Assembly: GCF_900106665.1 (NCBI RefSeq)
Contig: NZ_FNNA01000001.1
Location: forward strand, 1 to 64,000
Direction of reading: 5' to 3'
Source: Paracoccus sanguinis
GTDB taxonomy: Bacteria; Pseudomonadota; Alphaproteobacteria; Rhodobacterales; Rhodobacteraceae
DNA length: 64,000 bases
The notes below the pieces were generated by a model. The model saw nothing but the letters and a program-made list of their open reading frames with translations. It was not told where the DNA came from and made no database searches. Below, piece after piece: positions 23,760 to 31,553 of this stretch; the first letter of the stretch is position 1; every line of letters begins with the position of its first letter. Both the position numbers and the translations under genes were made by a program.

Positions 23760-24154
23760 ATAAATCTCCGAAAATACTGAGCTGAACTATAGATCGCGAC
23801 CGTAGTGCCTAGCTCGGGGCTCGACACCGCGACGTCGCCTCAGGGGGCCGAGTTGACTAACACCACCCTCCCGGGCCGAGAGAATCGTTAGGGCAAGATT
23901 CACGCGCGCGTCCTCGATCAGCGCCGAAATACGGGGACCGATCGGGCTTGCTTTGCACGGCATGAACTCACCTCATCGAACAACTGCTCTCGCTTGATTC
24001 AACTCCCGATGATCATGGACAAATCCGTGATCGGCAAGCCCTGATGTTCCCTTCCTGTTCGCATTCACTCATCTCGTTCAGCTGAGATGTCCCGTCGGGG
24101 GCGGCTGGGTGGCTTTTGATCGGTAACGACACCACCGAACACGGCTGCCGAGAC
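23760..24154. other. 395-bp divergent intergenic region, no gene seen
   Basis: It separates the minus-strand split gene from the plus-strand recombinase cassette and should hold promoters for both. A small inverted repeat CATCTC / GAGATG (24070-24075, 24084-24089) is visible. No att site, tRNA or clear -35/-10 pair could be identified by eye. Confidence 0.4.
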
Positions 24155-24358
24155 ATGAAACGCCCGAACCCGCTCCCTCCCGACCAGATGACCGCCTCCG
24201 AGCGCCGCGCCGAACTCTGCGGCCTGCTGGCGCTCGGGCTGGTTCGGCTGCTCGGGCAGGATGGACGCGAAGTATCTGACAATACTGGAGAACGTTGCCT
24301 ACACTATCCCGACGACCAATGCCGTCATGCAACTCCAACTCACCGGAGAAACGCATGA
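24155..24358 (+). CDS. Small conserved protein of recombinase cassette, 67 aa
   Basis: Starts MKRPNPLPPDQMTASERRAE, then LCGLLALGLVRL, and ends CRHATPTHRRNA. I recall proteins of this form directly upstream of DUF2924 and serine recombinase genes in Rhodobacteraceae. ATG 24155 is used because the conserved start MKRPNPLPP lies there. Its stop overlaps the start of the DUF2924 gene (ATGA). The function is unknown; an auxiliary role in recombination is inferred from the constant linkage. Confidence 0.65.
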   Translation: MKRPNPLPPDQMTASERRAELCGLLALGLVRLLGQDGREVSDNTGERCLHYPDDQCRHATPTHRRNA

Positions 24359-24810
24359 CGAAGCCCGATCCCATCCCCGCGCGCCTGGCCGCGCTGAAGT
24401 CCATGTCCGTCACCCAGTTGAAGGCGGAGTGGCAGACGATCTTTGCCACGGCGGCGCCAAACAATAGTCGGGCGTTCCTCGAGAGCCGGTTGGCCTACCG
24501 CATCCAGGAACTGACTTATGGCGGTCCTGATCGCGAAACCCGGCGCATGCTGGACCTGCTAGCCGACGAGGTCGGCGGCACCCTGACACGCAAGAGCCAG
24601 ATCGCCGATCCTCGCAATCCCGTGGTCGGCACGAGGCTGATCCGAGAATGGAACGGGGTAGAGCACACGATCACGGTCTTGCGGGACGGATTCGAGTGGC
24701 AAGGGCGACCGTACAAATCCTTGTCCGCGATTGCGCGGGCGATCACCGGGACGCGCTGGAATGGCTACCGCTTCTTCGGGTTGCGTGAACGAAAGCGGGG
24801 GAATGATTGA
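24355..24810 (+). CDS. DUF2924 domain protein
   Basis: 151 aa. MSVTQLKAEWQTIFATAAP, then FLESRLAYRIQELTYGG and, in the C-terminal half, GTRLIREWNGVEHTITVLRD with the ending SLSAIARAITGTRWNGYRFF are hallmarks of DUF2924. The family is regularly linked to a serine recombinase. The last segment, with 'Y.SLSAIAR.ITGT.W.G..FF', looks like a small DNA-binding module. Start at ATG 24355 overlaps the previous stop, and its TGA overlaps the recombinase start (TGATG), so all three are coupled. Confidence 0.85.
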   Translation: MTKPDPIPARLAALKSMSVTQLKAEWQTIFATAAPNNSRAFLESRLAYRIQELTYGGPDRETRRMLDLLADEVGGTLTRKSQIADPRNPVVGTRLIREWNGVEHTITVLRDGFEWQGRPYKSLSAIARAITGTRWNGYRFFGLRERKRGND

Positions 24811-26135
24811 TGGATCAGCGTCCAAATCCCGTCCGCCGCCAGCGCTGCGCTATCTACACGCGCAAGTCGTCCGAGGAAGGGCTGGAGCAGGAGTTCAACA
24901 GCCTGCACGCCCAACGAGAGGCCTGCGAGGCCTACATCGCCAGCCAACGCTCCGAGGGCTGGGTGCTGGTCCGCGATCAGTATGACGACGGCGGCATCTC
25001 GGGCGGGACGCTGGAACGGCCCGGTCTCAAGCAGCTTCTGGCCGACATTGAGGACGGCCTGATCGATGTGGTGGTCGTCTACAAGATCGACCGCCTGTCG
25101 AGGTCGCTGATGGACTTCTCGAAGCTGGTCGAGGTCTTCGACCGCAACGGCGTGACGTTCGTGTCGGTCACGCAGTCCTTCAACACCACCACGTCCATGG
25201 GGCGCCTGACGCTGAATATCCTGCTCAGCTTCGCGCAGTTCGAGCGCGAGGTCACGGCCGAGCGCATCCGGGACAAGGTCCGCGCCTCCCGCATGAAGGG
25301 CATGTGGATGGGCGGCTATGTCCCGCTCGGGTACGATGTGAAGGACCGCAAGCTCGTGGTGAATGAAGACGAGGCTGCCACCGTGCGGGGCATCTTCGAG
25401 AGGTTCGTCGAGGTCGGATCAGCGACCGTGCTGGCCCGCGAACTGCGCCGCAAAGGGCTCCGCAACAAGCAGGGCACCTTGGTCGACAAGGGATATCTCT
25501 ACAGAGTGCTGGTGAACCGCGTCTATCGCGGCGAGGCGGTCCACAAGGGCAAGGCCTATCCCGGCGAGCATCAGGCCATCATCGACGAGCAGCTGTGGGA
25601 TCAGGTCCATGCCATCTTGCGGCAGAATCCGCGAAAGCGCGCCAACAACACCCGCGCGCAGGCGCCAGCGCTGCTCAAGGGGCTGATCTTCACGGCCACG
25701 GGCGCCGCCATGACCCCGAGCAGCACGAAGAAGGGCGCGCGGCGATACCGGTACTACGTCTCGATGGACGTCATCAAAAACCGCGAACCCAGCGATGAAG
25801 GCATCCCGCGCCGTCTTCCTGCCGACCTAGTGGAAGCGGCTGTGGTGACCGAGTTGCGGCGGGTGATGCGCGCGCCGTCGATCACGGCACAGGTCATTGC
25901 CCACTTGGCGCGCGAGGGTCACGCCTTCGCCGAGGCCGACGTGATCTCCGCGCTGCAGACGTTCGATGACGTCTGGGGCCAGCTGTTCCCTGCAGAGCAG
26001 ACCCGGATCGTGCAGTTGCTGGTGCGCCGGGTCACGGTCACGTCCGAGGGGCTGGTCATCGATGTCCGGACTGACGGCGTCTCCGGCGTCATGCGCGACA
26101 TGATGGCGCCACGAAAGAAGGTGGCGGCGGAATGA
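24810..26135 (+). CDS. Large serine recombinase (integrase/resolvase family)
   Basis: 441 aa. The N-terminal catalytic domain has AIYTRKSSEEGLEQEFNSL with nucleophile Ser20, DGGISGGTLERPGLKQLL, and KIDRLSRSLMDF. The recombinase domain follows (about residues 165-260), then the beginning of a zinc-ribbon region, here short and lacking an obvious cysteine quartet. It probably drives integration and excision of the element or of this cassette. Start ATG 24810 overlaps the DUF2924 stop; TTG 24807 is also in frame. The stop overlaps the next gene's start. Confidence 0.92.
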   Translation: MDQRPNPVRRQRCAIYTRKSSEEGLEQEFNSLHAQREACEAYIASQRSEGWVLVRDQYDDGGISGGTLERPGLKQLLADIEDGLIDVVVVYKIDRLSRSLMDFSKLVEVFDRNGVTFVSVTQSFNTTTSMGRLTLNILLSFAQFEREVTAERIRDKVRASRMKGMWMGGYVPLGYDVKDRKLVVNEDEAATVRGIFERFVEVGSATVLARELRRKGLRNKQGTLVDKGYLYRVLVNRVYRGEAVHKGKAYPGEHQAIIDEQLWDQVHAILRQNPRKRANNTRAQAPALLKGLIFTATGAAMTPSSTKKGARRYRYYVSMDVIKNREPSDEGIPRRLPADLVEAAVVTELRRVMRAPSITAQVIAHLAREGHAFAEADVISALQTFDDVWGQLFPAEQTRIVQLLVRRVTVTSEGLVIDVRTDGVSGVMRDMMAPRKKVAAE

Positions 26136-26515
26136 TGAAACCCGACGAGTCCATCCAGATCTTCGTACCGCTCAAGGTCCGCAAGCAGAACGGGCGACCG
26201 AAGATCATGCCGCCCGCAACCTATTTGCCGAGCGAAGACCGGACGCAGGATCCGCATATCTTGCGCGCCATCGGCCGGGCGTGGGGCTGGCGGCGGCGCA
26301 TGGAGACTGGTGAATTCAACACGGTCACCGATCTGGCGAAAGCCGTAGGGCTGGCCGAACGCCATGTCAGCCGACAGCTGCGGCTCGCCTATCTCGCGCC
26401 GGGCGTCCTCAAGCGACTGGTCTACAAGCGCGAGGTGCCCGCCGTGACCCTGTTGAAACTGACCGATGTCGCGGCCCTGCCATGGCACGCACAGCCGGAG
26501 CGGGTGTTCGACTGA
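26132..26515 (+). CDS. Helix-turn-helix protein of recombinase cassette
   Basis: 127 aa. MMKPDESIQIFVPLKVRKQN is followed by a basic linker and a helix-turn-helix (TVTDLAKAVGLAERHVSRQL, then RLAYLAPGVLKRLVYKRE). It overlaps the recombinase stop by four bases, so it is co-translated. It may act as a directionality factor or transcriptional regulator for the recombinase; this is inference from linkage. It converges with the DUF3883 gene, leaving only three bases between the two stop codons. Confidence 0.75.
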   Translation: MMKPDESIQIFVPLKVRKQNGRPKIMPPATYLPSEDRTQDPHILRAIGRAWGWRRRMETGEFNTVTDLAKAVGLAERHVSRQLRLAYLAPGVLKRLVYKREVPAVTLLKLTDVAALPWHAQPERVFD

Positions 26516-26518
26516 GGC

Positions 26519-27355
26519 TCAGTGAAAGCTCGCCTGAAACGCCGTTGCGGTCAGCGAGACATGCGCGTCCAGTGGCGGGTGCAGTTCGAACGCCTTCGGC
26601 TCGCGTGAGAAATTCCACAGCCGGAACAGACGCCATTCCGACCGGCGCTCATCGGCCACGGCCAGTTCGTTGCGGGTGATGTGGAACGGCGTGCGCTCCC
26701 ATCCGTTCGTGGTCTTGACCTCGATCAGCCGGGGTAGCCCGTCCGGGGCGAAACTGGCGATGTCGTAGCCCGCGCCATCGCCATCCTCCTCCGACACCCA
26801 GCGCACCTTGCGCGCCAGATCGTCCCGTCCTGCTGTCCGCAGTGCCGCGCGCTCATGCGCCAGCACACGTTCCTCGCCCGCGCGGCCGAGGGCCCGGTTG
26901 CGCTCGTCCCGCCCAGCAACGTCGAACTTGCGGGCGATGTGCAGCATCTGGTCCAGTTCCTGCGGAGGCGGCTGGTTCGACAACGTCGGCGGCGGCCCGA
27001 TCCAGATCTGCGCCGCCTCGCGTAGGCCAGCGGCGGGGTGCAGCCCCGGTTGGCGCCCGAGCCAGGCGGGGTTCAGAGCCAGCCACCGGGCCACGGCATC
27101 CACCAAGGTCATCTGGAAATTGAACGCGGGTTTGTAGCCGGGGATCCAGTCCTCGCCGAGGCCCTTCAGCACCGCGCTGATGTTCTGGTGCTTGAACTCG
27201 ACGGACCCCTCGGACCGGTTGTTCAGTAGCGGCAGGAGCGCCCGGCGATGCTCGGCCTTGCTGTAGCGGCGCGCGGAGATGTCGTCGGCCAGCATCGCGA
27301 AGTAATCCGCGACGATCAGGTCGTTCTCTGCATCCGTCCAGGGCCCGTTCGACAT
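26519..27355 (-). CDS. DUF3883 domain protein (putative nuclease-like)
   Basis: 278 aa. The C-terminal half has GAGYDIASFAPDGLPRLIEV followed by KTTNGWERTPFHITRNE, the D...ExK-type core of DUF3883, which looks like a PD-(D/E)XK fold. The N-terminal ~130 residues (MSNGPWTDAENDLIVADYFA ... RRALLPLL) form a separate helical domain. DUF3883 proteins occur in restriction and defence contexts, so an anti-phage or DNA-targeting role is plausible but unproved. It sits at the right end of the element, next to the tRNA-Ser side, like a cargo gene. Confidence 0.75.
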   Translation of the reverse strand: MSNGPWTDAENDLIVADYFAMLADDISARRYSKAEHRRALLPLLNNRSEGSVEFKHQNISAVLKGLGEDWIPGYKPAFNFQMTLVDAVARWLALNPAWLGRQPGLHPAAGLREAAQIWIGPPPTLSNQPPPQELDQMLHIARKFDVAGRDERNRALGRAGEERVLAHERAALRTAGRDDLARKVRWVSEEDGDGAGYDIASFAPDGLPRLIEVKTTNGWERTPFHITRNELAVADERRSEWRLFRLWNFSREPKAFELHPPLDAHVSLTATAFQASFH

Positions 27356-27688
27356 TGCGCCAGGCTATGGGCGCGAAGTCTGTTTGTCATCAGAGACTTC
27401 TGGCAGGGTCTTGGCTCGCTTCGGACGCTTCCGCCGGACTTGGAGATCGGCCGCCACTGAGCCGTCCTTCTGACCGCCCTGCGCCTTCGTGTTGGTCTCC
27501 GTCACCGGATTATCTCGCGAACGGGGCGACCTCATGAACCTGACAACCCATTGGAAATACGAGGATGTTTCGCACCGTCCCGTGGCCGTTGAGGGGCGTT
27601 CAAAGAGAGACGCAGGCCATTCGGAGACCCGTTCTGCGTCAAGCGTCCAGTCTCCGAAGGGCGGATGGCCCGGCCAACGCCCTTTGAA
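27356..27688. other. Junction between prophage and chromosome, no gene seen
   Basis: About 330 bp with no convincing ORF; the open frames found are short and unlike neighbouring coding style. The right boundary of the element should lie here, but no direct repeat or tRNA fragment was recognised. Large serine recombinases use very short crossover cores, so the junction could not be read by eye. Confidence 0.4.
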
Positions 27689-27720
27689 ACAAAAAGAAAA
27701 AAGGCCCCAATCGGGGCCCC
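27689..27720 (-). terminator. Rho-independent terminator of tRNA-Ser
   Basis: On the minus strand GGCCCC-GATT-GGGGCC (27718-27703) is followed by TTTTTTCTTTTTG. It begins about 25 bp after the tRNA 3' end, so it ends the tRNA transcript. Confidence 0.85.
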
Positions 27721-27743
27721 TGGACGGATTCAGTATCTGAATG

Positions 27744-27833
27744 TGGCGGAGTGGAAGGGATTCGAACCCTCGAGACGGTTTCCCGCCTGCACCCTTAGCA
27801 GGGGTGTGCCTTCGACCACTCGGCCACCACTCC
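27744..27833 (-). tRNA. tRNA-Ser (anticodon GCT)
   Basis: 90 nt including encoded CCA. Acceptor GGAGTGG pairs with CCACTCC; the D-arm is GCCGAGTGGTCGAAGGC; anticodon stem CACCC/GGGTG encloses loop CTGCTAA (anticodon GCT, codons AGC/AGU). A long class II variable arm follows (GGCGGGAAACCGTC). T-loop is TTCGAAT. It is the first chromosomal gene next to the prophage and might mark the integration neighbourhood. Confidence 0.97.
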
Positions 27834-28216
27834 GCCGGCGGGTCTATCAGCGGCAGCGGCCGGAGAACAAGGGTGAATCGAAGCATCTGCACGATGTTCG
27901 TGACCCGTACGGGCGGAACCCGACGCCCTCTCCCGCCCCGACCCGCTCACCCGGCTGCCGAGAAGCCCATTCATCTGGCGCCGACCAAGCAAATCCGTTC
28001 TATAGAAGAGGCACTACGGCGGGACGCGCTTCGTTCAACAAACCACAAACCCATGCCGTCCGCGCCTTCCCGGCGACGTGTGCCAGGCCTCCGCGCGGCC
28101 CCACCGCGCAGCTCCACGCCACGCCAATCAACCCATCCCGACGACGTTATCGGGCGACCCAGTTTGCCTTGCCCCCGAGCGGCCACCGCGCGTACCCACC
28201 GCAAGGCTCCACCCCC
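27834..28216. other. 383-bp intergenic region upstream of tRNA-Ser, nothing recognised
   Basis: It should contain the tRNA-Ser promoter on the minus strand, but no confident -35/-10 pair was identified. Short ORFs here look like shadows. No repeats stand out. Confidence 0.35.
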
Positions 28217-29314
28217 TCAGGCGTTGAACAGAAAATGCAGCACGTCGCCGTCCTGCACCTCGTAGCCCTTGCCCTCGACGCGGAACCGGCCGGCCTCGCG
28301 GGCGCCCGCCTCGCCGTTGCCCGCGACGTAATCCTCGTAGGCGATGGTCTCGGCGCGGATGAAGCCCTTCTCGAAGTCGCCGTGGATCACGCCCGCCGCC
28401 TGCGGGGCGAGCGTGCCAGCGTGGATCGTCCAGGCCCGCGCCTCCTTGGGGCCCACGGTGAAATAGGTCTGCAGGCCCAGCAGCGCATAGGCCGCGCGGA
28501 TCAGGCGGTCGAGACCCGCCTCGTCCAGCCCCATCTCGCCCAAAAACAGCGCCGCCTCGTCCTCGGGCAGCTGGCTGATTTCCTCCTCGATGCGGGCCGA
28601 GATCACCACGTGGCCCGCCCCCTGCGCGCGCGCCATCTCGGCCACGCGGTCGGACTGGGCGTTGCCGGTCGCGGCCTTCGCTTCCTCGACGTTGCAGACG
28701 TAGAGCACGGGCTTCGCCGTCAGAAGCTGCAGCATGTCCCAAGCCTTGCGGTCGTCCTCGGCCACCGTGACGGTGCGCGCCGGCTGCCCGGCCTCGAGCA
28801 CCGCCTGCGCGGCCATCAGCAGCCGGTCCTGGGCCGCGGCCTCCTTGTCGCCGCCCTTGAGCTTGCGGGCCAGGTTCGCGCGCCGCCGCTCGATCGATTC
28901 GAGGTCGGCGATCATCAGCTCGGTTTCGATGGTCTCGGCGTCGGCGACCGGGTCCACGCGCCCCTCGACATGGGTGATGTCGCCGTCTTCGAAACAGCGC
29001 AGCACATGGGCGATGGCGTCCACCTCACGGATGTTGGCGAGGAACTGGTTGCCGAGCCCCTCGCCCTTGCTGGCGCCCTTCACGAGCCCCGCGATGTCGA
29101 CGAATGTGATGCGGGTCGGGATGATCTGCTTGGACCCCGCGATCGCGGCGAGCCGCTCGAGCCGGCGGTCGGGGACCGCCACCTCGCCCACGTTGGGCTC
29201 GATGGTGCAGAAGGGAAAGTTGGCCGCCTGCGCCGCGGCGGTGCGGGTCAGGGCGTTGAACAGGGTCGATTTGCCCACGTTCGGCAGCCCGACGATCCCC
29301 ATGCGAAAGCCCAT
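28217..29314 (-). CDS. ychF: Obg-like redox-regulated ATPase YchF
   Basis: 365 aa, the usual YchF length. G1 motif [21 protein letters not shown]3 [20 protein letters not shown], coiled-coil insertion around residues 125-195, and a C-terminal TGS domain ([25 protein letters not shown]) ending in the typical GDVLHFLFN. YchF is a P-loop NTPase that prefers ATP and is linked to ribosomes and oxidative stress. ATG 29314-29312 gives [12 protein letters not shown]. Divergent from trpA. Confidence 0.96.
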   Translation of the reverse strand: MGFRMGIVGLPNVGKSTLFNALTRTAAAQAANFPFCTIEPNVGEVAVPDRRLERLAAIAGSKQIIPTRITFVDIAGLVKGASKGEGLGNQFLANIREVDAIAHVLRCFEDGDITHVEGRVDPVADAETIETELMIADLESIERRRANLARKLKGGDKEAAAQDRLLMAAQAVLEAGQPARTVTVAEDDRKAWDMLQLLTAKPVLYVCNVEEAKAATGNAQSDRVAEMARAQGAGHVVISARIEEEISQLPEDEAALFLGEMGLDEAGLDRLIRAAYALLGLQTYFTVGPKEARAWTIHAGTLAPQAAGVIHGDFEKGFIRAETIAYEDYVAGNGEAGAREAGRFRVEGKGYEVQDGDVLHFLFNA

Positions 29315-29491
29315 GTTCCATTCCCTTCGATGCGCGTGTCGCGGCCTTCTAGGGCAGCGGCGGCCCTGCGTCCAGCGGGCCGGACGGCGGCCCCCTGCCC
29401 CCGCAGCGGCCGCCGGGCCGTGCGGTCCCTGCCCTTCCCCTCGCAGCCCCGCTTGCCTATGACGGGCCAGACCCGACCGCGAGGAGCCCGC

Positions 29492-30358
29492 ATGACCGCC
29501 CCCCACCGCGACCCCGATCAGCGCGACCCGAGCCCCAACGCCCCGGCGCCGACCCGCATCGACGCGACCTTCGCCCGGCTGGGCGCCGCGGGGCGCAAGG
29601 CCTTCGTCTCGTACGTCATGGCGTTCGACCCCGACCGCGAGACCTCGCTGCAGATCCTGCGCGGCCTGCCGGCGGCGGGGGTGGACGTGATCGAGCTGGG
29701 GATGCCCTTCACCGATCCGATGGCGGACGGCCCGACGATCCAGGCGGCCGGGCAGCGGGCGCTTGCCGCGGGCGGCTCGGTCACCGGGGTGCTCGAACTG
29801 GTGCGTGCGTTCCGCGAGGAGGATGCGACGACGCCCATCGTCCTCATGGGCTACTACAACCCGATCTACGCCCGCCGCGGCGGCGTCGCGCGCTTCCTCG
29901 AGGAGGCTGCCGCGGCCGGCGTGGACGGGCTGATCGTCGTGGACCTGCCGCCCGAAGAGGACGCCGAGCTCTGCCTGCCCGCGCAGGCGGCGGGGCTGAA
30001 CTTCATCCGCCTCGCCACGCCAACGACCGACGACCGGCGGCTGCCGGCGGTGGTCGAGAATACCTCGGGGTTCGTCTATTACGTGTCGGTCACCGGCACG
30101 ACCGGCGGCGCGGCCGCCAACGCCGCTGACGTCGCGCCCGAGATCGCGCGCGTCCGGGCCGCCGCAGGGCTGCCGGTCGTCGTGGGCTTCGGCATCGCCT
30201 CGCCCGAGGCGGCCGAGGCGCTGGCCGGGGTCGCGGACGGCTGCGTGGTCGGCTCGGCCATCGTGGCGCGGCTCGGGGCGGGTGAGCCGGTGGCCGATGT
30301 GCTGGGCTATGTCGAAAGCCTCGCCGCCGGCGCTCACCGGGCAGGCCCGACGGGCTGA
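29492..30358 (+). CDS. trpA: Tryptophan synthase alpha chain
   Basis: 288 aa. Converts indole-3-glycerol phosphate to indole and glyceraldehyde 3-phosphate, passing indole to TrpB. The TIM-barrel signature [19 protein letters not shown] contains catalytic Glu and Asp, and the phosphate-binding VTGTTGG and GFGIAS loops are present. N-terminal extension of about 20 residues is Pro/Asp-rich. No trpB is next to it in this window. The VOC-family gene follows after 28 bp and may be co-transcribed. Confidence 0.95.
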   Translation: MTAPHRDPDQRDPSPNAPAPTRIDATFARLGAAGRKAFVSYVMAFDPDRETSLQILRGLPAAGVDVIELGMPFTDPMADGPTIQAAGQRALAAGGSVTGVLELVRAFREEDATTPIVLMGYYNPIYARRGGVARFLEEAAAAGVDGLIVVDLPPEEDAELCLPAQAAGLNFIRLATPTTDDRRLPAVVENTSGFVYYVSVTGTTGGAAANAADVAPEIARVRAAAGLPVVVGFGIASPEAAEALAGVADGCVVGSAIVARLGAGEPVADVLGYVESLAAGAHRAGPTG

Positions 30359-30386
30359 GTCCTCCGCGACGCGACGAGGTGGAACG

Positions 30387-31007
30387 GTGAGCGGGGCGGA
30401 CGGCGATGCCGGGGCGGATGGCGCGGCCATCACCTTCGACCATCTCGCGGTCGCGGCCGAGACGCTCGAGGCCGGGGCGGCGTTTCTTGAGGAGCGGCTT
30501 GGGGTCGCGCCGGACCCGGGCGGCGCGCATCCCCGCATGGGAACCCACAACCGGCTGCTCTCGCTGGGGCCCGAGGCCTATCTCGAACTGATCGCCATCG
30601 ACCCCGCGGCCCCGGCCCCGGACCGGCCGCGCTGGTTCGGGCTCGACGGGTTTCGCGGGGCGCCGCGGCTGGTCGGCTGGGTGGCGCGGACGACGGCGCT
30701 GCGCCCGCCGCCGGGCACCTCGGTCTCGGCGCAGTCGCGCGGCGACCTGCGCTGGCAGATCGCGCTGCCAGAGGATGGCCGCCCGATGGCGGGCGGCGCG
30801 CTGCCGATGCTGATCGACTGGCAGGGCGGCCCCCACCCGGCGGAGCGCCTGCCCGACCGCGGCCTGCGGCTGGCGCGACTGGTGCTGGGGTTCGCGGGCC
30901 TCTGGCCGGATTGGGCGGCGACCTCGGACCCGCGGATCGAGATCGGACCGGGCGCAGTTCCGCTGCGGGCGCTGATCGAGACGCCATGCGGGGCGGTGTG
31001 GCTCTAG
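30387..31007 (+). CDS. VOC (glyoxalase-like) family protein
   Basis: 206 aa from GTG 30387. [40 protein letters not shown] and the later [12 protein letters not shown] are typical of the glyoxalase-like domain group (VOC superfamily), beta-alpha-beta units that bind a metal. The His in FDHLAV and the Glu in AYLELIAID may be metal ligands. Substrate unknown. No ATG is available near the conserved start. It follows trpA in the same direction with a short gap, so an operon is likely but without a clear functional link. Confidence 0.8.
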   Translation: MSGADGDAGADGAAITFDHLAVAAETLEAGAAFLEERLGVAPDPGGAHPRMGTHNRLLSLGPEAYLELIAIDPAAPAPDRPRWFGLDGFRGAPRLVGWVARTTALRPPPGTSVSAQSRGDLRWQIALPEDGRPMAGGALPMLIDWQGGPHPAERLPDRGLRLARLVLGFAGLWPDWAATSDPRIEIGPGAVPLRALIETPCGAVWL

Positions 31008-31553
31008 CACAGCGCGGGGGACACGACGTGGCGGGCGTCGTGCGAGATGATTCTGGTGTGATTGTTGAGCGGCGGGCGGGTTCTCCGGCCTCAGGTGGCC
31101 TGAGGTTGCCCCCGCACAAGAAGCCACGGCGCGCCGCTTGACCTTACGGTATGCACCCGCGTCTCGATCGCAGGTTCCCGGCTCGCAGTTGCTGAGAAAG
31201 GCCGGCGTCCGCGGCACGCGGGCGGCGCTCATCGTCTACCGCCGGGCCTCGGACGGCAACGATCCTAGAGATCGCTCGTCTGCCGCAGGAGGCACAGCCG
31301 CTCACCGCGTACCGGCCACGCAGCCTCAACGCACGTTGGCCCCTAAACGTGTCACGCGCACGTGAGTGGACCCCGGTGCGCCACTCCAACCTAACGGTCC
31401 GTCCCAGCGTGCCGCCGTTCAACCTCCCGGTTCGAACCGGCGCTGCGCCTCTTCAACCTCCCGGTTCTAGCCAGCGCTGTTTCCCGAGTCATCTAGCTGA
31501 GCGTCGCACCCAACGCTGCTCCCACAAGGCCGGCCACCCGTCCCATCTTGCCC
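31008..31553. other. 546-bp intergenic region with a short tandem repeat
   Basis: No convincing gene between the VOC gene and the 3' end of comEC. A 34-bp unit beginning TTCAACCTCCCGGTTC starts at 31418 and is partly repeated from 31452 (16 bases identical, then similar). By eye the region is less GC-biased than coding sequence and may be decayed. No RNA gene was recognised. Confidence 0.4.

Larger units (their letters stand above)
1..27360. mobile_element. Mosaic, probably defective prophage with mercury-resistance cargo (left end outside window)
   Basis: About 27 kb of phage-type genes, almost all on the minus strand and many joined by 4-bp ATGA or TGATG overlaps. Tail, head, methyltransferase, replication, sigma-like and recombinase functions follow in order. 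No large terminase, portal or head protease is present, and the major capsid gene is truncated, so particle formation looks impossible without a helper. The right limit is set between the DUF3883 gene and the tRNA-Ser gene because clear chromosomal housekeeping genes begin there. No att sites were recognised. The left end lies beyond the window. Confidence 0.8.

Noticed and set aside
27489..27740. Plus-strand ORF before tRNA-Ser
   Set aside because: It runs through the tRNA terminator, has no Shine-Dalgarno and no recognisable protein features.
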